The translations under genes and the position numbers were made by a program. Positions 45,987-57,865 of a DNA stretch of 64,000 nucleotides are shown here, one piece after another; positions within the stretch are counted from its first letter, which is position 1; each line of letters starts with the position of its first letter. Under the pieces are notes generated by a model. It ran no database searches, was not told the origin of the DNA, and was given only the letters and a program-made list of their open reading frames with translations. The stretch is from positions 64,683,001-64,747,000 of the forward strand of contig NC_088918.1 in assembly GCF_963576675.1 (NCBI RefSeq), read 5' to 3'. The DNA comes from Euphorbia lathyris. Taxonomy: Eukaryota > Streptophyta > Magnoliopsida > Malpighiales > Euphorbiaceae.

Positions 45987-48900
45987 AGTGAGGTTTTAGT
46001 TCGATGATGTTTCAGTTGAGTGATGTTTCGGTTCAGTGATATTCTAGTTATTAATATTTCATTTTAGTGATATTTCAGTTCAGTAATGTTTCAGTTTAGT
46101 AATATTTCAGTCTAGTGGTGTCTCAGTTCAGTGGCGTTTCAGTTCAGTAATGTTTCAGTTCAGTAATATTTAAGTTAAGTGATGTTTTAATTTAGTAATG
46201 TGTTAGTTTAGTAATATTCCAGTTCAGTAATGTTTCAGTTGAGTGATATTTCAGTTTAGTAATATTTCAGTCGAGTGATGTTTTAGTTCAGTAATGTTTT
46301 AGTTTAGTAGCATTTCAGTTCATTAATGAGTTTAGTAATATTTCAGCTCAGTGATGTTTCAGTTTTGTGATGTTTCAGTTTAGTAATATTTGAGTTCAAT
46401 AATGTTTCAGTTAAGTGATGTTTCAGTTTAGTGATGTTTCAGTTCAGTGATGTTTTAGTTAAGTGATGTTTCAGTTCAGTGATGTTTAACTTCAGTGATA
46501 TTTTGGTTCAGTGACGTTTAAGTTCAGTGATGTTTCAGTTCAATGATGTTTTGATTCAGTGATATTCAATTTAGTAATATTTTAGTTCAGTGATGTTTTA
46601 GTTCATTAATGTTTTAGTTTAGTAATATTCCAGTTCAATGATGTTTCAGTTCAGTAATGTTCAGTTCATTAATGTTTCAGTTGAATGATGTTTCAGTTTA
46701 ATAATGTTTCAATTCAGTAATGTTTCATTTAAGTGATGTTTGAGTTCAGTTATGTTTGAGTTCGGTAATATTCTAGTTCAGTAATATTTGAGTTTAGTAA
46801 TATTTGAGTTTAGTAATCTTTTAGTTCAGTAATGTTTCAGTTCAGTGATGTTTCAGTTCAGTAATATTTTCGTTTAGTAATGTTTAAGTTCAGTAATATT
46901 TTAATTTAATAATGTTTCAATTATGTGATGTTTTAGTTTAGTAATGTTTCAGGTTAGTAATGTTTCAATTCTGTAATGTTTCAGTTAAGTGATGTTTGAG
47001 TTCAGTTATGTTTGAGTTCAGTACTGTTTTAATTCAGTGGTATTTTAGTTCAGTAATGTTTCAGTTCAGTAATCTTTTAGTTGAGTGATATTTCAGTTTA
47101 GTGATGTTTTAGTTCAATGATATTTCAGTTTAGTAACGTTTCAATTTAGTGATGTTTTAGTTCAGTAATGTTTCTGGTTAGTAATGTTTCGGTTCATTAA
47201 TGTTTCAGTTGAGTGTTGTTTGAGTTCAGTTATGTTGAAGTCAGTAATATTTCAGCTCAGTAATATTTGAGTTTAGTAATGTTTCAGTTCAGTGATGTTT
47301 CAGTTTAGTAATATTCCAGTTCAGTGATGTTTTAGTTTAGTAATATTTCAGTTTAGTAATATTTCAATTCAGTGATGTTTTAGTTCAGTAATGTTTCTGG
47401 TTAGTAATGTTTCGGTTCAGTAATGTTTCAGTTGAGTGTTGTTTGAGTTCAGTTATGTTGAAGTCAGTAATATTTTAGTTCAGTAATATTTGAGTTTAGT
47501 AATGTTTCAGTTCAGTAATGTTTCAGTTCAGTGATGTTTCAGTTTAGTAATATTCCAGTTCAGTGATGTTTCAGTTCAATGCTGTTTCAGTTCAGTCATG
47601 TTTCAGTTCAGTGATGTTTCACTTTAGTAATATTCCAGTTCAGTGATGTTTTAGTTTAGTAATATTTCAGTATAGTAATGTTTCAGTTCAGTGGTGTTTC
47701 AATTTAGTAATGTTTCAGTTCAATGATGTTTTGATTCAATGATATTCAGTTTAGTAATATTTTACTTTAGTGATGTTTTAGTTTATTAATATTTTAGTTT
47801 AGTAATATTTCTGTTTAGTAATGTTCAGTTCAGTGATGTTTCAGTTCATTAATGTTTCAATTGAATGATGTTTCAGTTTAGTAATGTTGCAGTTTAGTAA
47901 TGTTTCAATTTAGTAATGTTTCAGTTGAGTGATGTTCGAGTTCAGTTATGTTTGAGTTCAGTAATATTTCAGTTCAGTAATACTTGAGTTTAGTAATGTT
48001 TCAGTTTAATAATCTTTTAGTTTAGTAATGTTTCAATTCAGTGATGATTCAGTTAAGTAATATTTTAGTTCATAAATGTTTCAGTTAAGTGATGTTTCGG
48101 TTCAGTGATGTTCTATTTAGTAATATTTCATTTTAGTGACATTTCAGTTCATTAATGTTTCAGTTTAGTAATATTTCAGTTTAGTGGTGTCTCAGTTCAG
48201 TACTGTTTCAGTTTAGTAACATTTCACTTCAGTAATGAGTTCAGTAATGTTCCAGCTCAGTGATGTTTCAATTTAGTAATATTTGAGTTCAGTCATATTT
48301 TAGTTCAGTAATGCTTCAATTCAGTGATGTTTTAGTTCAATAATATTTCAGTTTAGTAATATTTTAGTTCAGTAATGTTTAAGTTGAGTGATATTTCAGT
48401 TCAGTGATGTTTTAGCTCAGTAATATTTCAATTTAGTGATGTTTTAATTCAGTGATGTTTTAGTTCAGTAATTTTTCAGGTTAGTAATGTTTCAGTTCAG
48501 TAATGTTTCAGTTGAGTGCTGTTTGAGTTCAGTTATGTTTGAAGTCAGTAATATTTCAATTCAATAATTTTTTAGTTTAGTTATGTTTCAGTTTAGTAAT
48601 CTTTGAGTTCAGTAATGTTTCAGTTCAGTGATGTTTTAGTTCAGTAGTATTTCAGTTCAGTGATGTTTCAGTTTAATAATATTTCAGTTTAGTGATGTTT
48701 TAGTTCAGTAATATTTCAGTTTAGTAATATTTCAGTTCAGTGATGTTTCAGTTTAGTAATGTTTCAATTTAGTAATCTTTTAGTTCATTAATGTTTCAAT
48801 TCAGTGATGTTTCAGTTCCGTAATATTTCAGTAATGTTTTAGTTAAGTAATGTTTAAGTTAGTGATGTTTCAATTCAGTAACATTTTAGTTCAGTGATGT

Positions 48901-49790
48901 TTTAGTTCAGTAATATTTTAGTTCAGTAATGTTTCAGTTCAGTAATGTTTCAGTTTAGTAATGTTTCAATTCGGCAATGTTTCAGTTCAATGATGTTTCA
49001 TTTCAGTAATGTTTCAGTTGAGTAAGGTTTCAGTTTAGTAGTATTTTAGTTAAGTGATGTTTAAGTTTAGTGATGTTTTAGTTTAGTGATGTTTTGTTTC
49101 AGTGATATTCAGTTTAGTAATATTTCAGTTCAGTGGTGTTTCAGTTTAATAAATTTTCAGTTTAGTAATATTTCAGTTCAGTGATGTTTCAGTTCAGTGA
49201 TGTTTCAGTTCAGTAATATTTCAGTTCAACGATGTTTTAGTTCAGTAATGTTTCAATCCAGCAATGTTTCTGTTTAGTAATGTTTCAATTCGATAATGTT
49301 TCAGTTTACTAGTATTTCAGTTCAATGATGTTTCAATTCAGTGATGTTTCAGTTCAGTAATGGTTCAATTTAGTAATATTCAGTTCAGTAATGTTTCAGT
49401 TGAGTGATGTTTTGGTTCAGTGATATTCAATTTAGTAATATTTTATTTTAGTGAAATTTCAGTTCAGTAATGTTTTAGTTTAGTAATATGTCAGTTCAGT
49501 GGTGTTTTAGTTCAGTAATGTTTCAGTTTAGTAATATTTCAGTTAAGTGATGTTTTAGTTTAGTAATGTTTCGGTTTAATAATATTTCAGTTCAGTAATG
49601 TTAAGTGACTAATATTTCAGTTAAATAATGTTTTAGTTTAGTAACGTTTCAGTTCAGTAATGTTGGAGTTCAGTATTGTTTCAGATCAGTGATGTTTCAG
49701 TTTTGTGATGTTTCAGTTAAGTAATATTTGAGTTCAGTAATATTTCAGTTTAGTGATCTTTCTGTTCAGTAATGTTTCAGTTCGGTGATT
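45987..49790. repeat. 16-bp minisatellite array, about 3.8 kb
   Basis: The basic unit is GTTCAGTAATGTTTCA with frequent changes at a few sites (C/T in TTCAG or TTTAG, A/G in AGTAATG or AGTGATG), giving some 235 units. Longer units also recur: a series with TTTCTGG, TTTCGG and GTTATGTTGAAG occurs at about 47149 and again at about 47372, a step near 223 bases, and a related one near 48455. There are no spacers, coding frames or terminal repeats. The same satellite appears inverted at 63232-63718. Confidence 0.95.
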
Positions 49791-50044
49791 AGACGGATAC
49801 AAAATTACTTAAAAGAAGACGTCTTCTTATGTAAAATAAAAACATCTGGAATTTTTTTTATTTCTTGGAAGTTGGTTATATATTAAGGAAATAGAAAACG
49901 TTTTTCATAGCACAATATTCTAAGTTACAACTGACATGTCATCAGGTAAAACCCATTTTAATATTAAATTACAATTTAAATCATGGACCACTAGATCTTG
50001 ATCCAATTGCTATTAAACACTCACAATCTATGGAGATAATTTAG

Positions 50045-51319
50045 TGCTCATCAACAGCAGTCGGCAAGCATCAAAGGGTATTCCGGATGAAAACGCTCGA
50101 CGAGCAGGCCCCCGTAGGCCATGCCTGGTCGCCGAGCAGGCCACTGGAGGCCTGGTCGCCGAGCAGGCCACCAGAGGCCTGCTCGAGCGAGCAGGATGCC
50201 TGCTCGCCGAGTAGGCCGCCAGGCGCCTGCTCGTCGAGCAGGGCGCTGCTCGTCCTGCTCGACGAGTAGACCTGCGAGAATTGGTCAAAAAGACCAATTC
50301 CGCCCCCACGAAGCCACGATGGACCCCACGACTTCCTTCACCAATGAGGACACGAAAATAGGTCAAAAAGAGGGCCGAGCCACGACTATAAATAGATTTT
50401 TCCAATTGTAAATTAGATATCTTTTATTTTTTTAATTTTCTTAGCCTTCACCTTGCGAAATCCTCTCCACCTCCTCCATAACCTTAAAACCTCCATTGAA
50501 GACACCTCCGCATCTCCATTCATCGAGGATTGCTCAAGCTCCATCCTTAAGTCCTAGGAAGACGCCTGCATTGGTAGACAGGTTCCCTGAAAGGGTTTTT
50601 TCTTCTTTTATATTCTGTCTAGCCTCTGATACATGTTATGAATCCTAGGCTTATTGTAACTTCGTGACAATAGTTCCATCATTGATATATATTATAGTTC
50701 TTGTTTATTCAATTGTTTTAATGCTTTAATCTTTGTCTTACGCTTTGTCTGATTGGTTTAACTCATTCAATAATCCCAAAATCAAGTTGGCACATATTAC
50801 GAGCTGAATGTGACCTAGTCAGTGCCTATAGGATTGATGACCCTATAGAAGATTAAGCCCAAATTGCCGAGCCTTAGAGCTAGTTTCGGCCTTACAAGGG
50901 AATCACGAACTAGGGACTTTAGGAGGATAGGTCGGGTTAATCGCCTCGGACACAAGTGACTTAGGTTTTAATTCAATTGCTTAAATAATCTATTTTCATT
51001 ATCATCGTATCCCTTCATGCTCCTTCAGATAATTGCATTGGTAAAAGATCACTTAGGAGTAGTTTAACTTAATTAGGGGTAAAGTAACTTAATTAGGCAT
51101 AGAATAACTTAGTTAGGAATAGTATAATTCAACCTAGGAGTAGATTACTTAGAAAAACCAACTCAAAACCCCCAAAGCCTAGATAACACCTGAAACCAAG
51201 TAGCTCGGTCCTTGCAGAAATAAATCCTGTGGATGATAACCTGGACTTAACCAGAAATTTATTACTTGATAATGACGGGGTACACTTATCCCTTAGTGAG
51301 TCTTTGCAGAGACGCATCA
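50045..51319 (+). mobile_element. Solo LTR, probably Ty3/gypsy, 1275 bp
   Basis: It starts TGCTCATC and ends GACGCATCA; the flanks TTTAG and GTTAG fit a 5-bp duplication with one mismatch. A TATA site (ACTATAAATAGA) lies near 50385, and the end (TTTGCAGAGACGCATCA after CGGGGTACAC) has the look of an Athila or Tat LTR end. It has no counterpart in the right arm and so came after the inverted duplication. Confidence 0.55.
50080..50275. repeat. GC-rich GAGCAGG/CCTGCTC repeats in the solo LTR
   Basis: About ten copies of GAGCAGG or its complement, some as palindromes (CTGCTCGTCGAGCAGG), with GCCGAGCAGGCC-type spacing, sit in otherwise AT-rich LTR upstream of the TATA site. Open frames here on both strands are composition artefacts. 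Confidence 0.65.
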
Positions 51320-51990
51320 GTTAGTGGCGATCACGTAATGAAAAACTTTGGGAACAAACTATAAATTCAGTAACTAGTTTAATTATAGGTAGCAAAAGGT
51401 GTCTGACAGAGTGGAAGCAGGTAAAGCTGAGAAGGAATTTTCAACGACCTGCTACTGATTTGAATGTGTGCGCCAAGATGTGGCATAAGCCTCCTATGGG
51501 TGTAATTTCTTGCTGTTCGGATGCAAGTATTGTTTACCATTTTGGGTAAAACTGGCTGCGGAGCTGTGTTCAGGGACGAAGGTGGGGGGTTTAAAAGCGC
51601 CAAAACTATGGTTAGGGAGGGGCTGATGGAGGTCAGAGAAGCTGAGGCCTGGGCTTTATTGCAAGTAATTATTTGGGTGATTAAGGTTGGTTATGAACGG
51701 GTGTTATTTGAGACGGACTCACAAATATTGGCAAATGCTATTGTGTTGGATAAGTTGGATCAGTCCGAATTTGGGGATATGGTTTCACAATGTCGTAATC
51801 TCTTGAACACTAACAACGGCTTTACTATCCAATTCATTAGAAGACAAGCAAATGGAGTAGCTCGTGCTTTGGCTAGAACGGCTTCCCATCATGCTAGTCC
51901 TAGTTTGTTTGATCTTATCCCAAGTTTTATTTCTTTCTCAATGTTAAACTTTTACCATATTTTGGTCCATTAATGAAACTTTACTTAAAA
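51320..51990 (+). pseudogene. LINE tail with RNase H, left arm
   Basis: The frame from about 51321 gives a linker of L1 type (GSKRCLTEWKQVKLRRNF) and an RNase H-like domain (GAVFRDEGGGFKSA, EAEAWALLQVIIW, FETDSQILANAI, FIRRQANGVARALAR) with a frame break near 51525. An A-rich tail follows near 51985. It matches 59464-60135 in mirror image with about ten residue changes in 150, so the arms have diverged noticeably. The upstream reverse transcriptase portion was lost in this arm. Confidence 0.85.
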
Positions 51991-52039
51991 AATAAATGAA
52001 CTGTTATTTACCGCCTCATAATTCCCAAACCTCTCAAAT

Positions 52040-52489
52040 CCTCTCAGCTTTGTTTTGGATTTTCAAAAACCCGATCTAAAACATCATGGCACCAAAATAT
52101 GGGATGAGAAAAAGCTTCATGGGTATTTCGATAAGTTTTTTTTTATTTGTTCAAAAACACGGGTTCCGTCTCCGAAGTCGGAAACGGAACTCATTGAATT
52201 TTGCCTGAACGGATGCGACACGCGTTCGACACCTAGAGAAAATGGATGAACTACCCGTTTTCCCTAAGGCAGAAAAGGGATCACCGCGCCGTTCGATTCT
52301 AGTTGGAACGATGTGGCGCACCCGTTTTTTCCATAAGGGAAACATGATGGCGCACCCATTTCCACCTTAGGGAAAACAGGAAAGGTGCCTGTTTTTCCTA
52401 GGTGGAGAAATTGTGCCACACTCGTTCCATCCTACGGTCACCAGTTGGCCATATGGTCGACTAGTGCGTCACATCCATTTGGACTAGGA
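52040..52489. repeat. GC-richer repeat with CCCTAAGG motifs, left arm
   Basis: Several versions of GTTTTCCCTAAGG and its inverse alternate with CGTTC/GAACG words over some 300 bases. The mirror copy is at about 58999-59420. No coding or terminal repeats were recognised; it could be part of an LTR or other element end. Confidence 0.5.
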
Positions 52490-53636
52490 CAGGTGGTGTG
52501 AGTCATCCTGCTAGGCCAATTTCAGTTATTTTTTAAATTTTAGTCTATATAAACCGTATGTAGTAACATTTCATTGTTTAAAGGTAGATAAGATGATTAA
52601 AGATACTTGTTCCTTTTTAAAAGTTCCTAGGTTCAATTCCCCTCAACCTTAATTTATATTAGAAATTGTTTATTTATTTGAATTTTATTTTTGAATAAAT
52701 ATAAGACTATATTACCATTATTAATTAATTAATTTATTTATTTTAATAACACTTTTGAATTCATTTTCATTATGTCTTTTCTATTAAAAAATTTAATTTC
52801 TTATTTTTAAAACTCAAACAACTTAGTTTATAAATCAAAATTTAAAGTTTTAAACTAAAAATTAAAAAAATAAAAAGGGTAAATAACACCCATGGCCACT
52901 GAACTTTATCCATTTCACTTTGTGGCCTCTCAACTTCATTTCTTCCCAGTATGGCCACTGAACTTTACACTTTTTAATATAGGTGGCCACTCAATTTTAA
53001 CTAACTTTACAAAATGACCGTTAATGATCGTTAACGACCTCAAGATGAAAATATTCAAGAATTAAAGTTGTTCAGAATGACATTTACCATGAAATCACAT
53101 TTTTTATTTTCGAAAATCATATTTTTTTGAGATTTCTCTCTCTAAGAATTCACTTTCTCTCTCCTAACCAAACAACACCTAAATGAACTCAAAACGAAAA
53201 TTTTCAAGAATTAAAGTTCCTTAGAATATAATTAGCGCTTTGGATTTTTTATTTTTAGCCATCAAAGGTCGTTTTGAGGTATTAAGTGGCCACCTGTATT
53301 AAAAAGTGTAAAGTTCAGTGGCCATACCGGGAAGAAATGAAGTTGAGTGGCCATAATGTGAAAATGGATAAAATTCAGTGGCCATGGGTTTAATTTACCC
53401 AAAGTAAAAATTTATAAGTTTTTAGAAACTAGCATTGAACTAATAAAAAAAAATTAAATATGTTTAATCTTTTTACGTTGAACAGTTTTAGCAAAAACAC
53501 AAAAATGATAATGTTTTAATGCACTTGAGTGTAAAATTTTTTTACCCAACCCTAGCGGGTTGGACTTTGAAATTCTACCCCTAATTGCACGTCTAAAATT
53601 AGCCTCCCCAATTCTAATTTTCTGACTCCGCCATTG
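52490..53636. repeat. Diverged hAT-like element, left arm, with nested MULE
   Basis: The left end CAGGTGGTGTGAGTC and right end CTGACTCCGCCATTG resemble the ends of the hAT at 25457-25944. Shared interior parts include TATGTAGTA, TTTAAAG and, near the right end, CTAAAATTAGCC and CCCAGCCCTAACGGG-like words. A tRNA-like GGTTCAATTCCCC lies near 52630. No 8-bp duplication was found. A MULE MITE inserted within it. Confidence 0.4.
52877..53400. mobile_element. MULE-type MITE, left arm, 524 bp
   Basis: Its ends GGGTAAATAACACCCATGGC and, on the minus strand, GGGTAAATTAAACCCATGGC are inverted repeats that go on for over 50 bases (CACTGAACTTTATCC). Flanks AAATAAAAA and AAAGTAAAA may be a 9-bp duplication with two mismatches. 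The right arm copy is 58101-58612. Confidence 0.75.
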
Positions 53637-53644
53637 ATTGGAGT

Positions 53645-54291
53645 TAGATCTGAGCATGGACCGGGCTCGGACCGGGCCTGCCGGATTTTTAATATAGCCT
53701 GACGAGTCCAAACCCAACCCAGCCCGTAAGAAATTAGTCGGGCTCGGGTCAAAGATATGAATCCCAAGCCCGTCCATCCAAGCCCATCTATATATTAAAA
53801 AAGAATACAATTAAATAAAAAATATATTTATAAACACTTGTTTCAAAACCTTTGCATGTTGGGTTTAATGAATTTTAACTGTAGTAGTTAAATTCAATTG
53901 GTGCTTCTAATTGATGTAATACAAATGGTATTTTTCCTCTTTTTAATGTACTTGTCATTTACACAGAATAAATGTTTGCATTCCATTAAATAGTAAAAAC
54001 ACACGCTGCTCTTTTGGGTATAGATTAATTTATAAAAATACGATTTATGTTTTTTTTATTTATGTTTATAAAAGTATATTATAATTTATATATATATATA
54101 TATTATTATATCGGGCCGGACTGGACTAGACCGATGTAAAATCCATAAAATCCAAGTCCGTCCAATTTTTGGCGGGCTTATACGGATTTGGACCGGACCG
54201 ATCTTGACAACATTTTCATGTGTCCAAGCCCGGCTAAATGGGCTTGGATCTGGACCGGGCGGGCGGGTTCACCGACCCATGCCCATGTCTA
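53645..54291. mobile_element. hAT element, left arm, 647 bp
   Basis: Ends TAGATCTGAGCATGGACCGG and, on the minus strand, TAGACATGGGCATGGGTCGG are imperfect inverted repeats, flanked by a perfect 8-bp duplication ATTGGAGT (53637-53644 and 54292-54299). Subterminal GGGC/CCGG words are common. A TA run lies near 54093. Confidence 0.82.
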
Positions 54292-54939
54292 ATTGGAGTA
54301 TATGGTTTATGACTTTAAAAACATAATTTCATAGTTTTTTGGTGAATTATGTTATTTTTGTATTTTTTTTATTTTTTTTAATGATATTGTTATTGAAACA
54401 ATGTGTTATGAATATATTTTTTTTCTATATCAAATATTTTATATTGTTTTAGTATAATACATATTTCAATTAAAAATTATATAATAATTTATTTATTAAC
54501 ATATAAAAAGAAAAAAGAAAATCATCAATCCCCAATTATTTCCAACTAATCTTTGAATAATTTCCAGAACCCTATTCAGTGATTAGCTACTAACATAACA
54601 TCTTTTACAATTTCATATCTCATCAATGTTTTTTTTTTTTTGAAAAATATCTCATCTCATATCTCATCAATGTTAAATAATACAATTTAAATTTTTAGCT
54701 ATTTTTTAAAGAACAAAAAACGAATTCACCTTTTCATGAATTACCCATGTGAAATGCAAAGTATGCAGCAAAAGATTCAGCAGTAATAAAAGATTTAGCA
54801 GACAGAATTTAGCTACCAAAACCAATTTATTTTATATTTATTCTTATATTTATTCCATACATAGATGGTTAATTAAATAATAAAAAGCTTGCCAGACTTC
54901 TTTCCTTCACCATTCTGTTCTTCCTCATTTCCTTCGCCA

Positions 54940-55436
54940 TTATATCACTCTGGGTCCCATCTATTTATCCAAAAAAAACAAGCAAACATAAGATACAAAG
55001 ATATGGATAATGCATACCAAAAAAAAAAGACATAATTAAGTACTATAATTACCTCTTGCATAATTAAAAAGAAGCTTTTATTTTCATTTTGCAACGCTCC
55101 CCAACATTCAATATTACCGCCTTCAGCGAATCCAGTTTCACGAAGAAGTGGCTCCCACATACTCTTTGAGATTGAGTATCTCTCATTAGAGGGCGTCTTC
55201 CTAATATTTACTATGATAATGCCATGGCGTGTGTAGACCTCAACGTCAAGTCCAGTTGCAGCAATGATGTTCAACACTTCGTTGTCAATTAAATTTATGA
55301 AGTTATTCGAAAACAGCGGCATATTAAATGCCTGGGTTATATCGGTTTTCGATAGAGTTTTCCTAAAAAGAATCTGATATTCCTCTTGAGGAAGGTTTTG
55401 GATTTGACTGAAGTCAGGAATAGGAATATCGGCCAT
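54940..55436 (-). CDS. B3-domain-like protein, about 134 residues, two exons
   Basis: From ATG 55436 the frame starts MADIPIPDFSQIQNLPQEEY. The body looks like a plant B3 DNA-binding fold: LFRKTLSKTDITQAFNMPL at the start, DVEVYTRHGIIIVNIRK in the middle, then YSISKSMWEPLLRETGFAEG and a WGALQNENKSFFLIM end, as in short B3 proteins of the DUF313 type. I infer an intron at 55052-54961 (CAAGAG then GTAATT; AAATAG before ATGGGA), giving a second exon ending GPRVI and TAA at 54940. Without splicing the frame runs to 54945 with a hydrophobic tail that looks like intron. A TATA-like run lies near 55500. It lies in the single-copy centre of the palindrome. The B3 call is from pattern only. Confidence 0.55.
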
Positions 55437-56090
55437 TTGATTTGAATTTTACTTTCCTCTCTTTAATATACCTAACTGAAACTAATTGAATCAAATTATA
55501 TATATATATATAGAGCTCATATCATCACATAAACTATGTGACACATACACATTCATACTGATTCAACTAACATACTCATACATCTTGACCACTTAAAATT
55601 ACTGCTAAATCTTTTTCTGCATACTTTGCATTTCACATGGGTAATTCATGAAAAGGTGAATTCGTTTTTTGTTCTTTAAAAAATAGCTAAAAATTTAAAT
55701 TGTATTGTTTAACATTGATTAGATATGAGATGAGATATTTTTCAAAAAAAAAAAAAACATTGATGAGATATGAAATTGTAAAAGATGTTATGTTAGTAGC
55801 TAATCACTGAATAGGGTTCTGGAAATTATTCAAAGATTAGTTGGAATAATTGGGGATTGATGATTTTCTTTTTTCTTTTTATATGTTAATAAATAAATTA
55901 GTATATAATTTTTAATTGAAATATGTATTATACTAAAACAATATAAAATATTTATATAGAAAAAAAATATATTCATAACACATTGTTTCAATAACAATAT
56001 CATTAAAAAAAAAAAGAAAATTCAAAAATAACATAATTCACCAAAAACTATGAAATGATGTTTTTAAAGTCATAAACCATATACTCCAAT

Positions 56091-57856
56091 TAGACATAGC
56101 AAAACCGAACCAAAAACCGAAAACAGAAAAAACCAAACCGAACCAATCCTAGCCATTCTTAGTTTGGTTTGGTTTGGTTTCTAATTTTTAAGGATTTCGG
56201 TTTTCGGTTTGGTTCGGTTTTGTTCGGTTAAAAATCGAAAAACCGAACAAACCGAAATCCATTTAATTAAAACTTTTACAGCTGGGTATGTGTGATATTT
56301 TTTTCTTTTCCCTATGTATCTAAATCGATCGACACATTCTCTCACACACTCACCCTTCAAAAAACCCTAGCCGCCTCCGCCCCAACTGCCTCCCACCACC
56401 GGCACCGCGAACTTTTTTCACCGTCGCCACTGATCCGACTTTATAAAATTGTCTGTTTGTACTTTCTTATATTTAACTTGAGTTAAGGAACAATTATATT
56501 TATAATTGATAATTGAATTTATTATTTTACAGAGTTTGAAAACCTCGCGCTCGGTGATCTTGTACCTACTGATCTTACTGCCAATCCAAGTGAAAATGAA
56601 ACTCCTATGTTTAGTAAGTCTAATACTTACTAATCATTTAAACACAAATTTTTTATTTATCTTATATTTGTAATTTGTTTTGTATTTCTTTTTATCTAAT
56701 GATTTTACTTTATTATTTTGTAGGTTCAGAATTCTTTGATTTAAGTTCAAATGTGGTTGATTGAGATTGACAATAGAATTTGGAGTTGATTTAAGTTCAA
56801 ATGTGGTTGATTGAGATTGACAATTGAATTTGGAGATGAATATCGGGTTTAGAATGTTCAGTTTGGAAGACTTATTTTAATTATTTTGAAATTTATTTTT
56901 GTGTGAAATTATTTTTCTATTGAATTTTACTAGACTATTGTTATTGGATTTGTAATTTCATGAATTTGTATCGGTAATTTTTTTTTTGTGGAATTATAGA
57001 ATAATTATTAAGTTTTTTTTAAACAAAAATAATTAGGTTTTAATCCAAACCGAATCAGACCAAACCGAAATAATTTCGGTTTTAACCAAACCAAACCGAA
57101 TTTTGTATGGTTTGGTTTGGTTTTGAAAATAGTCCCTTGTTAGGTTCGGTTTTTGTTCGGTTCGGTTTGGTTTTTTAACCGAACCGGACCATGCTCACCC
57201 CTAGACATGGGCATGGGTCGGTGAGCCCGTCCGCCCGGCCCAGATCCAAGCCCATTTAGCCAGATTTGGACACATAAAAATATTGTCAAGATCAGTTCGG
57301 GCCAAATTCCTATAAGCCCGTCAAAAACTGGACGGACTTGGGCTTTATGAATTTTATATCGGTCCGGTCCGGTCCGATCTGGTCCGGCCCGATATAATAT
57401 ATATATATATATATATTATAATATACTTTTATAAACATAAATTAAAAAAAATATAAATTATATTTTTATAAATTAATCTATACCCAGAAGAGCAGCATGT
57501 GTTTTTACTATTTAATGGAATGCAAACATTAATTCTGTGTAAATCACAAGTACATCCAAAAAGAGGCAAAATACTATTAGTATTATATCAATTAGCAGCA
57601 CCAATTGAATTTAACTACTACAGTTAAAATTCATTAAACCCGACATGCAAAGGTTTTGAAACAAGTGTTTATAAATATAATTTTTATTTAATTGTATTTT
57701 TTTTAATATATAGATGGGTTTGGATGGGCGGGTTTGGGATTCATATCTTAGACCCGAGCCCGACTAATTTCTTACGGGCTGGGTTGGGTTTGGACTCCTC
57801 AGGTTTTATTAAAAACCCGACAGGCCCGGTCCGAGCCCGGTCCATGCCCAGATCTA
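56091..57856. mobile_element. hAT element, right arm, with a nested hAT
   Basis: Mirror copy of 53645-54291, flanked by ACTCCAAT (56083-56090) and ACTCGAAT (57857-57864), the old 8-bp duplication. Another hAT lies just inside its left terminal repeat. Confidence 0.8.
56098..57201. mobile_element. Nested hAT element with GGTTTGGTTT-rich ends, 1104 bp
   Basis: On the minus strand its end reads GGGGTGAGCATGGTCCGGTT, a terminal sequence common in plant hAT elements; the other end (AGCAAAACCGAACC) is degraded. Seven bases TAGACAT (56091-56097, 57202-57208) repeat at both sides, part of an 8-bp duplication. The ends carry inverse arrays of CGGTTTGGTT. The middle has a leader-like stretch (CCCTAGCCGCCTCCGCC near 56363) and a direct repeat of about 50 bases (56733 and 56784). 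The left arm has the empty site. Confidence 0.8.
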
Positions 57857-57865
57857 ACTCGAATC

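Larger units (their letters stand above)
49263..54787. repeat. Large palindrome, left arm
   Basis: Read inward, it contains minisatellite, a unique border segment, a solo LTR, LINE tail, GC-rich repeat, hAT/MULE/hAT remnants and a T-run. All but the solo LTR appear in reverse order and strand in 55601-63718. The inner border is near GTATGCAGCAAAAGATTCAG. It lacks the 1.1-kb hAT and about 2.8 kb of LINE and flank that the right arm has. Confidence 0.9.

Noticed and set aside
45987..49790. CRISPR array or regular spacer repeat
   Set aside because: Units are contiguous with no unique spacers, and the DNA is plant nuclear.
50028..50411. Frames rich in R, A and S at the GAGCAGG repeats
   Set aside because: Compositional, on both strands, inside a solo LTR.
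54945..55050. Hydrophobic C-terminal tail of the B3-like frame as a membrane segment
   Set aside because: It begins at a good GTAATT donor and ends at a T-rich AAATAG acceptor, so it is better read as an intron.
56292..56486. 64-residue frame inside the nested hAT
   Set aside because: Its serine- and proline-rich look fits leader sequence; there is no transposase motif.
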